In this document: piece after piece, positions 23,062-34,646 of the stretch | Numbering within the stretch: position 1 is the stretch's first letter | Layout: the number at the start of each line of letters is the position of its first letter | Source of the DNA: Triglochin maritima | Lineage: Eukaryota; Streptophyta; Magnoliopsida; Alismatales; Juncaginaceae | Length of the DNA: 64,000 nucleotides | Reading direction: 5' to 3' | Assembly (NCBI GenBank): GCA_963682175.1 | Contig: OY821784.1 | Location: 22,735,621-22,799,620, forward strand | Notes under the pieces: generated by a model | The model's database searches: none | The model's input: only the letters and a program-made list of their open reading frames with translations | What the model was told of the DNA's origin: nothing | Translations under genes and position numbers: made by a program

Positions 23062-23690
23062 TCATGCGTGACCCCCCTTACGAAGTGCACAAGATGCAAG
23101 GAGATGTTCATGAATTAAACGCAAAGGTGTATCATTCAAATGATCAAACTGAAAGAGCTCGAATCTCTCAAGAGTTTGGCAATAATTGCGCAACAGACGA
23201 AGACTTCCCCCCATTGCGGTATTAAGATCAGGATCATGAATCCAAATTCTCCAACCAACAGGCTGGTGTGTCGGAACAAGGTCAAGAACCTCGTTATGCA
23301 TGTCCGACTCACCAGGCGAACAGGAAGTGAATCTCTTACCCAAGGTATCATCTAATGACCTCGAATACTCTCATTAGTAATGTAGTTGTTTGATGTTCCA
23401 TCATTTTCAAGTTGATCAGGAACAATAGTGAGTGGCAAGCTCTCATTAGGTCGTATGAAATTAAGGGTACTAGGGAGCTCTTGCGTCACCACAAGTGAGT
23501 CCTTAAGAGGCATAACATTAAGATGATATGCCTGAAGGGCCACGAGACAAAAAGATAAGGCACAATCCTGTGCCAACTTATAATAAAACTGGTCCATGCT
23601 ATTCTCAATTGGAATCGAATCCACCACCAAGTGATATTGAATAGAAACCCCAAGTCCCTCAGACAGACTAGGAGTTTGACTAATGCATGC
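23062..23690 (-). pseudogene. Unknown-domain ORF of element 2 (third copy, broken)
   Basis: Two frames carry the same blocks as the copies in element 1: 23630-23352 with LKDSLVV and ELPSTLNFIRPNES, and 23343-23062 with SCSPGESDMHNE and FDHLNDTPLRL. A stop and frameshift at about 23345 separate them. The Gag-like N-terminal half is deleted, because the family leader region follows shortly after 23690. Function unknown. Confidence 0.5.
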
Positions 23691-24204
23691 TCACCTCACT
23701 CTTGTTACAATAAACCTTACTAACTAATGCATGCTCTAACCATGCTTGAATGAGAGAACGGGTGCACGTACCTCATACCAGCAATCGACAACAAGAATTT
23801 TAAGAAAATGAAAGACAATGTGCATGCAAGGTGTACAAGTGTTGCATGACCTAGATGACAATTAGTCTAATATTTTGCTTTGAGTTTAATGGTCCAAGTT
23901 GTCTAAAAAAGCGAATTGATTGATTTGGGAGTAAACTACAATTCCAAACATGCCAAATTGAGCTCCTAGACCACTATATTGAAAGTACAAACATACAAGA
24001 GAAATTAGGAAGCAAATGAAACTTACTAGACCGCCAGTTGGCAGTCCCTAGCCGCTGATTTGTGGCCACTTTGATGTTTTTCTTCCTCCAATTTCTGTAG
24101 GTGCCTCCCCTTGATCCTTTGAATCCCTTAAACAAAATCTAAACTAAAAAATAGAAAATTAAATCCACTCGAATCGTCTAAACCAGATTCTGGACAGAGC
24201 ACCT
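23691..24204 (-). other. Shortened leader of element 2
   Basis: Homologous to 7980-8563 of element 1. It contains the paired palindromes CCGCCAGTTGGCAGTC (24031-24046) and CCGCTGATTTGTGGCC (24052-24067), starts 21 bp apart. The Gag-like segment between this and the unknown-domain ORF has been lost. Confidence 0.65.
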
Positions 24205-24221
24205 CCCCGGCAATGACGCCA
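24205..24221 (-). other. Primer binding site, Asp-tRNA type (element 2)
   Basis: Minus strand TGGCGTCATTGCCGGGG, one or two mismatches from the canonical Athila-type site, 6 nt from the LTR at 24228. Confidence 0.75.
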
Positions 24222-24227
24222 AAAACT

Positions 24228-25800
24228 TGATTGATATTAAGTTTAACAGCAAGTGCACGACCGTCGATAAAGGTGGGGTAAATACAAGTTGATCCACCGG
24301 GAGGTGTGTCAACTCTAGTTCTTTCGAAGTCATGTGGAGAATAAATGCGAAGAAGGAATGTGATTACACTAACTAAACTGGCAAGCAACAAACAAAGAAG
24401 ATGAAAGCATGAGAAGGAAAACTAAGCAACTAGCAAAACAAGATTAAATTCAGTATGGAAAACCCTCAAGGGGTGCAGTGTGTGCACATATGAGGTGAGA
24501 GAAGTGATGAATGACGCATGTAATCATGTGTGTGTCTTCATGCATAGGAAGTGTCTAAAGATTTGGCAAAACCTATCAATCCATTTACACAACGTATCAA
24601 CAATTACTACTTGATTATCATAAGACGAGGCTCAGCATTAGAAGTGTCTAAAGATATGGAAAAACTCATAAAACCAGGAACACATGTGAAGAACAAAGCT
24701 AAGCATGGGAAGTGTCTAAATGTTATTGTAAAACCCATCCAAACAAAGTTTTTTCAATCACTCAAGCGAGCAAACACTAATACAAACACACGACTAACAT
24801 GTAGCATATCCAACAGGAAATTTCAGCCAATAACATGAGGAAACCAAGCATGGAAAGTGTCTAAATGTTATGGAAAAACCCATAAAAAATCCCCCAACAT
24901 GTAGATGATTAAAACAAACCTGATGAACATACAAACATTCAAGTCTACACAATCAAAATTCGTCAAACATCAAAACCTCAAAACATAAATGTACATCTTC
25001 TCCACCCCCAAAAGGGGGATGAAACTACTCACTACTCATTAAACTTACAATTGTATTAAGCAAAAAAACATTCTACTAATTATACTAAGATAAAGAAAAC
25101 AAACAAGCTAAACATGCAAGCATTAAAACAAAGACAACATTAAAAAAACTATGAAGAATTATTTTTTTTACATGACTCACATTACAAGTAGCATTCTTAT
25201 ACAATTGAGTTTTATCCAAGGCTTACTCCATGTAGAGAGAATGGCCACCAAGAAAGGAGTAGTTTACAAAGGAGGAAGAAGAGTTCTATTTATATACATG
25301 AAAAAAGGTAACTGGGACAATCCCCCGATGTGGGACTAATGAAACTTCTACAAATCGATAAAAACAACATAATACATGACCACGAGAAGCTGGGTCGGAT
25401 CCTAACCCAACTATACCACCAATTGGCGGTCATGTTTGGTTGGATTCGACTAATTTTCGGTTGGCTCCTTTATTTCTTCAATTCTCCATGTGGGGTGCAC
25501 CCGGATTAGTTGTTTGAGATTGCACCCGAATCTAATTGCCAAAATACTCCTCATGATGGTGTGGAGTTTCTTGATTTGCTCCTTGGTCGTTTTAGCTTGC
25601 ATCCAGGTCCTTCCCTCTTGCATATCTGTCCATAAGTCTCACAATTCAGTATTTTTTCTTGAGTTGAGGTCCTTTTTGCGTCTCTTCTTCTCAAACCTGT
25701 TTATTCCTAAAACTTAAACATAAAACTTATTATGTAGCGTTGCATAATTTCAAAATAGAGGTTATAAGACATGAATATATGGATTATATGATGTCCATCA
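24228..25800 (-). repeat. Athila-like LTR, type A (5' LTR of element 2)
   Basis: 1573 bp from TGATTGATATT to ATGTCCATCA. It contains one CCACCAATTGGCGGTC palindrome at 25416-25431. Its partner at the other end of element 2 (10123-11226) is of type B. Confidence 0.75.
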
Positions 25801-28126
25801 ACAAATATCCATTAAATATTAACATCTAATTTAAAGTTAGTGATTGAAGCATGAAAGGTGTTTAAAGATTATGGCAAACATCCACCAAACATTCACATAA
25901 CCTATTGATTAACATCATATCATGCATATATTTGTGTCTTATATCCGTTATATTTCACCTAAACAATGCTACGTAACAAGTTTAATGTTTAAGTTTCAGG
26001 AATAAGCAAGTTTGAGGAGAAGAGGCACAAAAAGGACAGAAAAGTAAGGAAAAGGACTGAGTTGCAAGACTTGGGGACTGAGATGCAAGAGGGAATGACC
26101 CGAATGTAAGCTCAAAGGATCAATAACCAAATCAAGAAACTCCACACCACCATGAGGAGTATTTTGGCAATTCCATTCGGTCCTGAGCTCCAACAACCTA
26201 CTTGGATGCATCACACATCAAGACAGGAAGCCAGACAACCACACTCCAAGACTAGGCCAGATCCAGACAATATAGACCACCAATTGGCGAGCCAAGACTG
26301 CTGATTGGCGGTCGGTTTTGGTCCAGATCCGCTAAGACTTTGGCAGGTCATGTATTAGGTTGTATTTAGTCTATTTTTGGTTTACGTTTAGTCCCATACT
26401 GGGGAATTATCCCGGATTACCTTTTCCTATGGCTATAAGTAGAATCTTCCTCCTCCTTTGTATACATCTCCTCTCTTGGTGGTCATCCTCTCTACTAGGA
26501 GTAAAGCCTTGAAGCAAAACTCTGGTGGAGAGAGGCTACTTGTAATTGAGTGAGTAATAGAGGATGTTTTGTTACTTTCTTCATATTGCCTCTTTTCAAT
26601 TCTTGCATACTTAGTTAACTTGTTTGTTTTAATGTTCTTAGAATTAGTTAGAATGTTTTCTTTCCTTAGTAAGAATGTTAGTTTAATAATGTGTGAGTAG
26701 TTCCATCCCCCTATGGGGTGGAGTAGATGTCTATACATGTTATGTAGATGGAATGAATGCTAAACATTGTTGTATGTGAGAAATATTAGTATGCTTGTTT
26801 GAATTAATGAGAATACTTAACTTGATGGTTTCTGCCATAATGTTTAGGTACATTTCATGCTTGTTAAGGTTCTTAATAACAAACTTGTCATGCTCATATT
26901 AATCACCTAGGTTAGTGCTTTGGATGATAGGTCTTGCTATGAGGTACTTCTTATGCATAACAAATACTAACTACACTTGAGCTTATTGTATGCATTCATC
27001 ACACTTATTTCATGTGTAAACACACTCCACACCTTAGGGGGTTTTCCCATTGCTGAATTTCATCTTTCGTATTAGTAGTTGCTTAGTTTAGTTTCAGTTG
27101 GTTTTGTGCTTTCAATTCCTTCTTTGTTGCTTACTAGTTTAGTGTAGTTTAGTTTAATCAATCTTTTCTCCACCTTGTTTCCCACTCGCCTTCGAACTAA
27201 CCAAAGTCGACACACCTCCTTGTGGATCGACCCGTATTTGTCACTGCTTCAATGCGGTTGTGCACTTGCGGTTATTATAACTGAATCAATCACCAATTAT
27301 TAAGGTCAAACATGTATTCTAAACAAAATTTAAGGCAACACACTTAAATGTGAGCACGAAACGTGAAACCATTTAAGAAACGACATTCCGTCAAACACAT
27401 AATGAGCATTTACTTTAAAGAAGTAAAATCTACACATTAGAGTCTTTACCGCCATATTCAATATAAAAACAACACACAACCAACCTATCCTACCATCATC
27501 CCCACCTCCTAAGAAGTGGTTTAGCCACACATTAACATGAGCAGTAGTAGAGAAGGAAGGGAGTGATGATACTTATCAAATAAATGTTGCAACAATACAT
27601 AAGAGAAATCTAAAGAATGAACATTAAATCTACTCCTAACTTATTCTAACCTACTCTAATGGTAGAGATAAGAAAATAGAAAAGAAGGGAAAGGGAAGAG
27701 AGAGCCCTGGAATGGAGGTTACCCTCTCCATATATAGGATTAAGGTACTAGATTTTCTTGATGATTTAAATCCAACAGTCAAGATGGTTTTCCATGTTTT
27801 TCATCACTATTTTGTGAATCTGTCCTGACATGGTACATATATTGGAAATCTGGGTGTACATTTAGATTTCCCTTGTCGAGATGATCGATTTGAGTACCAA
27901 TTCGATGTAACTTGAACTTCTCTAGATGCGTGGAGAGACTTTTTAAGTCTGTGCATCATTTCCAGCGGGATTAGAGTCCAATTGGTTTTCTATTTGGTAT
28001 GTAATCCTTTATTCTAGTCCAATTATCTTTATTCCTAAAATACATGTAAACATACTTGAGTAGCACTAGTAGAGGGCAAATTAAACAAATATATCATCGA
28101 TATTACACATGATATGCTACTAATCA
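25801..28126 (-). repeat. Athila-like LTR fragment (type C), split by a solo LTR
   Basis: 27293-28126 ends in the minus-strand LTR start (GATATGCTACTAATCA at its right edge), and 25801-25905 resembles the interior of related LTRs near 24548-24600. The solo LTR at 25906-27292 interrupts it. The remaining LTR sequence is diverged from types A and B, so class membership is tentative. Confidence 0.5.
25906..27292 (+). mobile_element. Solo Athila-like LTR, type A, plus orientation
   Basis: 1387 bp from TGATTAACATCATAT to GAATCAATCA. The flanking pentamers CCTAT (25901-25905) and CCAAT (27293-27297) match at four of five positions, consistent with an aged target duplication. No primer site or polypurine tract is attached, so this is a solo LTR left by recombination. 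Paired palindromes lie at 26277/26298, starts 21 bp apart. Confidence 0.75.
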
Positions 28127-28317
28127 ATTGTCCATCTCGTCCTCGTGCTCCAATCGAGTATGAGGTTTCTTCTTTCGGGTTGCCAGGACCTAATCTGTTT
28201 GGTCCCCTACACATGGAGTTTATGCCATGACCTTCTCCTTGGACTCAAGAGACGGAGGGCTTCAGTCAGGATTTAGGTAGAGGTATACCACCACCAATAC
28301 CTAGACAGGAGTGACCG

Positions 28318-28918
28318 ATGACATTATGGGAGCAGACCAATCATGTGCGGTATGCACAACCTTCTCGCATAGTTCTCGTGCCTACCCACGAGAACAACTT
28401 TGAACTGAAACCTCAATATGTGAGTATGCTTCTTACCTTCACTGCCAAAATGGAGGATTTGTATATCTTTGTACGTGAATTTGATGAGATATGCTCCATG
28501 TTTAGGTTGCAACATATGGAGAAGGATTCAGTGAGGTTGAGGATGATATCTTTTGCATTCAAGGATACCATGAAGAAGTGGATGTACAACCTTCTGACGA
28601 ACTCGATTCGGTTTTGGGAGGAATTTGTGATTGTTTTTCTGAAGAGCTAATTCCTAAGAGGAAGACTCAACAATTATGGCACTAGATACTCCAGTCTTAT
28701 CAGACTGAGGCCGAATCATTTCATTCATTCTTTGAGAAATGTAGAGATCTCCTCTAGCATTGCCCTCATCATGTACTTGAGCTCAAACAGTTGTGCCAAA
28801 TTGTTTATGCGGACAAAAAATGCTACACCCGCACATTGTTGGAATTCATCTGTCAGGGTGACCTTCAAATGAAGCCAATTGATGAAGCGTTACAAACCAT
28901 TGAAAGTATTATTGAACA
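28318..28918 (+). pseudogene. gag: Athila-like gag fragment of element 4
   Basis: The first frame (28318-28650) has NNFELKPQYVSML and DSVRLRMISFAFKD, matching the retrotransposon Gag domain of the homologue at 56372-56865 (NHFEVKPQFISML, DSIHLRLILFALKD). After a frameshift and stop near 28650 the similarity continues (YQTEAESFHSFFE-like residues, then 28791-28918). A solo LTR then breaks it, and it resumes at 30444. No intact reading frame remains. Confidence 0.75.
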
Positions 28919-30443
28919 CGTAGGGATCGTCTATGACCCTAATTCTAATCACTTTGAAGTTAATCTCTACTTGCTTAAACAATCAAAGATGCAACGGAAA
29001 CAATTTAAACGTACAAGTAGAGAAATGCAAACCACACAATGAGCATCGGGAGATTTTTATAAAGTTCGGCCTCCTGCCTACTTCCTCTCTTGCAAGCTCC
29101 GCTCGACTCCGCGAGCTCCGCCTACATCTTCACTAACCAATCTCGTTCCGTGCCGAGATTAAGCCTTTACACCACAAACTCGCAAATAATCCTCGCCGAG
29201 CTCGATTTTTTCCTCTCACAACCCGAGAGGGAATGCTTCGGGCTTTCACCGAAACTCTACACCTTCTTGACTGAGAACTTGAGTTGAACAATCACTCTCT
29301 AACTTGAGCACACTTAGAGTATGAGTATAATTGATCTAAAGTGTGGAAAGTTTGGCTTGGAGAGTAGGATTTGGGGAATGAAGGGTTGGGAGCATTCTCT
29401 TAGATGTGTATGACAATTTGGAGTGTAAGAGTGGTTGAATTAAGCCTTGGTAACATCTATATATAAGTTCCTAAGGTGTTATATCCATTGTGATATAAGT
29501 GGATGATGTTTGAGTAAGAAGCACAAAACAGAAAAGCATAAGGCATTGTTCGGGCAAATTCAGTTGACCGAATCGAGCTTAATGGTCGACTGGAGGTCAT
29601 CCAGAAAAGAAGTCCAAATAGGTCTAGAAAAGTCCTGGAATGAAACGGTCGACCGAACAAAGGACGGTCGAACGAATAAGTCTATAACTTAAGTTTACTT
29701 AAGTGAACGGTCAAACTAAAATGTGGGACGGTCGACCCTTCAGGGAGTTTTGGCAAGAGTAAATATAAGCTCGGTCGACTGGGGTCTTGGGAACGGTTAT
29801 CCGGAAACTTCCAGGAACTTTGGGAAGATGGAGAAATAAATGATTGGTCGGCCAGGGTCTAGGGAATGGTCGACCAGTGGCCAATGTATTTTGGGGTTTT
29901 GGGAAATCCGACAGTTCTATAAGACCACAACTGTAACGATCAAATAACATGTGTAGACGTTCGACCAAAAAGGTCAAACCGGTTGACTGGTCGGGCAGGG
30001 TAAGTCACTATTGGCTAACTGAATAAACAGATCATTTGGTCGAACATAGATCGTTTGGTCGATCGATTTAGCACAGGCAGTTAGGTAAAGGTTTAGTGAT
30101 AATCCGGTCTACGTTTAGGAGACCGATTGAAGTTCAATTGATCTGAGATTTTGTGTGTGACTTCTATTAGGAACCTAGTGTGTATGTAAGAAGATATTTA
30201 TTCTAGTATTCTCAAGTATACACAAGTTCCTAAGACTCAATTACAAGTAAAATTACGCATCTTCAAAAGCTTTATTACATGCCTTGACTTGAATTCCTTT
30301 CTTCTTTGAGTCTTAATCACCTGTAGAAGTTAGCACAAAGCAATATATATGGTATGCATAATGTGTGCTACTCTACCTTTGATTGTTATTAAGATTATCT
30401 TGATTAAATCATCAAAACATAGATTAAGGCCTAAAAGCCAACA
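28919..30443 (-). mobile_element. Solo Sirevirus-like LTR in element 4 gag
   Basis: About 1525 bp, reversed relative to the copy at 42697-44196, ending GCCAACA at 30443. The other end is degenerate (CGTAGG for TGTAGG). Flanking pentamers GAACA and AGGCA do not match well, so the target duplication is eroded or the left boundary is a few bases off. The U3 contains CGGTCGACCG-type palindromes in pairs (for example 29646/29665, offset 19; 29561/29583, 29772/29794 and 29845/29867, offset 22). The gag homology on both sides shows it is an insertion. Confidence 0.75.
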
Positions 30444-30638
30444 AGGCAAACACTTGAGTGGGATACTATGAGAGAGACACTTGCCGCTAGATCTACTGAA
30501 CGAGCCAGATCATACCAAGTAGATTCAACTATTACATCTGATGCAAAAATGGTTGTTATCATGCCTAGGTTAGAAAGTCTACAGGTGGATAGTGCTCCTG
30601 TAGCTTAGGTCGCCAAACCCTCCAGTAGTAAGTGCGGT
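30444..30638 (+). pseudogene. Gag continuation of element 4 after the solo LTR
   Basis: The frame reading QTLEWDTMRETLAARS follows directly after the LTR end and appears to continue the gag-derived reading frame lost at 28918. It is short and has no zinc knuckle. A stop precedes the RT relic. Confidence 0.4.
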
Positions 30639-31313
30639 ATGACGAGACACATGGACATGCAGTGTGCATACACTTCCCACGAGGATGAGCATGCAAATTC
30701 TATGTATCAACAAACTCGTCTGGAACGGGGTTGGCGAGTTTACGTTGACTTTTGCAAGCTCAATGAAACTGCACAGAAAGATCATTTTCCTTTGTCATTC
30801 ATCGGCCAAAAGTTGGAAAGGTTTGCCAAACACGAGTATTATTGTTTTCTTAATGGATACTCTGGTTCCAACTAAATTCCCATTACCCCAGAACATGAAG
30901 CGAAGGCCACTTTCACTTGTCCATTTGGAACATTTGCTTAATGTTGCATGCCTTTTGGGTGTATGATTAGCATCTTCTCTGATATAGTAGAGTGTTTCCT
31001 TGAAATCTTCATGGACGACATCTTCATATTTGGCTCCTTTTCTGACGAATGCCTCCATCACTTGAGCATTGTCCTCAAGCGTTGTATAGAGAAGAACCTT
31101 ACTTAGAATTGGTTAAAATGTCATTTTATGGTTAAACAATGGACCATAGTTGGGGATGTGGTCTCAAATAAGGGTAAAAGGTCGACCTTGGAAAGTAGGG
31201 TTTATTGAAAATCTTCGATCACCACGTAATGTTAAGGATGTCCATGCCTTCCTAGGACATGAAAGATTTCTTAGATGGTTGATTAAGGATTTCCAATAAG
31301 AAAGCTCGACCTC
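30639..31313 (+). pseudogene. Reverse transcriptase relic of element 4
   Basis: Recognisable Ty3/gypsy RT blocks in order: RLERGWRVYVDFCKLNE, QKDHFPLSFI, YYCFLNGYSG, ATFTCPFGTFA, the catalytic FMDDIFIFG near 31010, then an AFLGHERF block near 31245. The homologue at 53409-54182 has QTGWRVFIDYRKLNAV and FMDDFSVHG. Stops and indels are frequent (for example TAA at about 30874), so the protein cannot be made. Confidence 0.8.
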
Positions 31314-31381
31314 TCCCTGAGTTATTAGGAAAAATAAATCAATTTTGAGTTCACACTAAATGCCTTTGGAAAATATTTTCA

Positions 31382-31903
31382 ATGTATGGGGGTATCAACC
31401 TCATGATTCCCTTCACAAACTCTTTTGGGAATATTTTTATTTTGGTGGATGTTGACTATGTGTCTAAGTCGGTTGAGGATATCCTTAGTAAGACCTATTA
31501 TAACAAAGTTGTCACTAAATTTTTAAGGGACATTTCACATGATTTGGTATACATTGTACCATAATCAGCGATTAGGGCACGTACTTCTGTAATCGCTCCT
31601 TCGAAGCGCTTATAAGGAAGTATTCGATCACCCACAAGCTTACGACCCCATATCATTTGCAAACTAGTGGACAAGTTGAAATTTCTAACCATCAATTAAA
31701 GCAAATCCTTCAGAAGAAGGTTAATTCTTCATGGAAGTATTGATGGTTTACTAAGTTGAATGATGCATTGTGGGCATTCAGCACTGTGTATAAGACCAGT
31801 TTGGGTATGTCCCCATATTGGGTAGTGTACCACAAGTCTTGCCAGTTACCCATTGAGTTCGAGCACCATACCTTTTGGGAGATCAAGAACATGTTAGGGT
31901 CAT
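31382..31903 (+). pseudogene. Integrase relic of element 4
   Basis: 31382-31561 encodes PFTNSFGNIFILVDVDYVSK, the start of a gypsy integrase core. 31590-31903 continues in other frames with PYHLQTSGQVEISN (region of the catalytic Glu) and LNDALWAFSTVYKTSLGMSP. RNase H and the integrase zinc-binding domain are deleted between 31320 and 31380. The integrase end is cut at about 31903, where 3' noncoding sequence begins. Confidence 0.75.
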
Positions 31904-32074
31904 GATAGTGTGGTGTAATTTACCTTGATATATCTTCTATAGAATGATCCTTGGGTGACTTGCCTTCTTTTCCTTGCCTTGTGCTTTAAATTTTCCATTT
32001 CTTTCAAATTCTTCATGTGTTTGCGAAAGAAAATGCCTTGTGTTTAGCATTTGCAAAACCGTTGAGAGGCAAAG
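31904..32074 (+). other. 3' noncoding interior of element 4, first part
   Basis: This matches the family 3' noncoding region in inverse orientation to element 1 (about 2280-2560). It is interrupted by the solo LTR at 32075 and continues at 33628. The last five bases, CAAAG, form its target duplication. Confidence 0.7.
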
Positions 32075-33622
32075 TGATTGACATCATTTCATGCTTACAT
32101 TTGTATCTTATATCCATTATCTTTCACCTAAACAATGCTACGTAATGAGCTTTATGTTTGAATTTCAGAAATAAAGAGGTTTGAAGAGAAGAGGCATGAA
32201 AGGACCTAAAAGAAGGAAAAAAGTACTGAGTTGAGAGACTCGAGGACTAAAATGCAAGATCGAAGGACCTGAATGCAAGATAGAAGGACCAATGAGCAAA
32301 CAAGAATACTCCACACCATCATGGGGAGTATTTTGGCAATTCTATTCGGGTCGGAGCTCCAGCAAGCAAGGTAGATGCATCAAAGACCAAAAAATCCATC
32401 CAGAAATGTCCTGAACAAAAACTAGGAGGATCCAAACCCTGTAGACCGCCAATTGGCCGTCCGGGTTGCTCCGGATCTGCTAATATTTCTGTGGGTTATG
32501 TATTAGAGTGTGTTTAGTCTATTTCTGGTATTTGTTTAGTCCCATACCGGAGGATTGTCCCGGATTACTTTTTCTATGACTATAAATAGAACTCTCCCTC
32601 CTCTCTTGTACCACATCTCTCCCTTGGTGGCCATCCTCTCTACTAGGAGTTCATGCCTTGAAGCAAAAACCCTGGTGGAAAGAGGCTACTTGTAATTGAG
32701 TGAGTAATAATAGATGTTTTTTCTTTTGTTATGTTGTTTCTTTCTTAGTTTAATTTCCTTTCATATGCTTGCATGCTTCTTTTGTTTTATGTCCTTTTAG
32801 TTTCTTTAATATTTCTTGCTTGCTTAGTGTAGTTTCATTTCAGTAGAATGTTTCATTTTAATGTAGGTTGTAGTGTAATGGTAAGTGAGCAGTTCCATCC
32901 CCATTTGAGGGGTGGAGAAATATGTGATATGATCATGTGGTGTATTAGGTGTGTGTTATCTTAATCCCTTGAGCCTTATATGATTTCCATAACCATCTAA
33001 TGGGATTTCACTCTTATCTTTGATATGCTAATGCTCTTGAATGAAGCTTAGCTTATGCTTAGATTAGTGGACCTATTTTATGGGGAATGATAAGGTGAGG
33101 ATATGGATGGAATTAATATTGGAAACACAATTTCTAGTGTATGTACTCTTGTTGCCTTTTACCTTGGTTAATGTCTTGTATGTTTTATTGATAATGTGTA
33201 ATCTTAATTCATGTGGAGGCATAGTAGGGTCTAGTCTTTATACATGAGTTCATTTAGCTTCATTCCAATTATTGTCTTGTATGTTTTAATGATATGATCT
33301 TATCTTATTTCATGTCGAGGCAAAGTTGGATTGAGTTTTATGATTTCATGCACTACATGTTGTCATAAGCATAATTGAACACACAGACACACATCTTTAT
33401 ATTCACATTATTTCTCTACCCCCTATGGGGTTTAGTTTTATTGCTTATCTTCCATTTCCTTTTTGCATTGTAGTGTAGTGTAGATAATAACTCCTTTCTC
33501 TCCTTTCTTTCCCACTCGCCTTCGCACAAGCTAAAGTCGACACACCGCCCTGTGGATCGACCCGTATTTTCCACCGCTTCAACGAGGCCGTGCACTTGCG
33601 GTTAATTAAAACATGTCAATCA
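32075..33622 (+). mobile_element. Solo Athila-like LTR, type A, with exact target duplication
   Basis: 1548 bp, TGATTGACATC to GTCAATCA, flanked by CAAAG on both sides (32070-32074 and 33623-33627). The TATA box TATAAATA lies at 32581-32588 and the palindrome CCGCCAATTGGCCG about 135 bp upstream at 32446. The host sequence on both sides is the 3' noncoding region of element 4. Confidence 0.92.
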
Positions 33623-33627
33623 CAAAG

Positions 33628-34635
33628 TAAAAGGGAAGCTCCCAGAATCGACTTCAACATGATGTATTAGGGTATCTAGCACACCAGATTTGGGTCTTAT
33701 CTAGTCGTTAGGATGCACCCCCATTTTCCCTCGGGGGAGAGTAATCATGAAGTTTCATTACTCAAACAAATAAATAAGTCCACCCTGAACTTAGTGAGAC
33801 GAATAATTCATGATTGTTACTATAAAGAGGTTTGTTGAAGTTGGGGACCCTAAACTCTTGTTCTGAAACCTTAAGTGTAGGAGTTTTGGTGCCCATATAG
33901 ATAAGAGATAATAATTAAGTATGCTGTTCTCTCTTCTCGCACGACTCCTATCACTCAGGAAATTAGGTCCGAGGGGACATAGTACTTGGTGTTGTCTAGT
34001 CATCTGACTTGGGATGCACTGAACAAACTCTCGTTACACAGGTAGTAGGGATCACCCTATGTGAATATATGGGGAAGGTGTACGTGATTGTGTAAGTCCT
34101 CAAAGGCAATGATGCACGAAACCTGACCCTGGGAGAATTAAACACCAACAAGTTTTAACTCCTTAATCTTGATTTTATTTTTGAAAAAAATAGAACAAAA
34201 AAATACAAATATGAACCTTAATGGACTTTACACGATGTATTACTTGAGGATGTTAAGGTTTCCGATGTCTTTGACTTAAATGCTTCATTAACTTCCACGA
34301 ATGGTCCCTAGGCTAGTTGTGTGGACATGATACATATATAGAGTCGGCCTGTAGGATAACTGTGTCCAATGATCGACAAAAGTAGATCCTTAGAGTAGTG
34401 TTGCTAGGTTGAATAAGACATCAATGTTTGGATTTTGTGGCTATATCCGTTGAAAACCACAAGGAGATACCACTCCTTCTCCTTGGACACAAGGGGGTTT
34501 AACAGCTTGTTACACGTGCTAAGTGGAACCACGATTCCTACGAAAGTGAGTTAGGATTTCTTAATATTCATATGTTTTTCCTTTCTTTCATATTTTCTCT
34601 TTCTTTGTTTTGCTCGGGACTAGCAAAAGGTAATT
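33628..34635 (+). other. 3' noncoding interior of element 4, second part
   Basis: This is homologous, inverted, to about 1311-2280 of element 1 with the same landmarks, ending just before the polypurine tract. No ORF. Confidence 0.7.
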
Positions 34636-34646
34636 GTGGGGGTATT
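34636..34646 (+). other. Polypurine tract of element 4
   Basis: GTGGGGGTATT directly before the LTR start, the clearest copy of this family's tract in the window. Confidence 0.8.

Noticed and set aside
28914..30448. Exact target duplication for the solo LTR in element 4
   Set aside because: GAACA and AGGCA match at only two positions; boundary erosion prevents a claim.
31382..31564. Independent small gene of 60 codons
   Set aside because: It is the start of the integrase core of the relic element 4.
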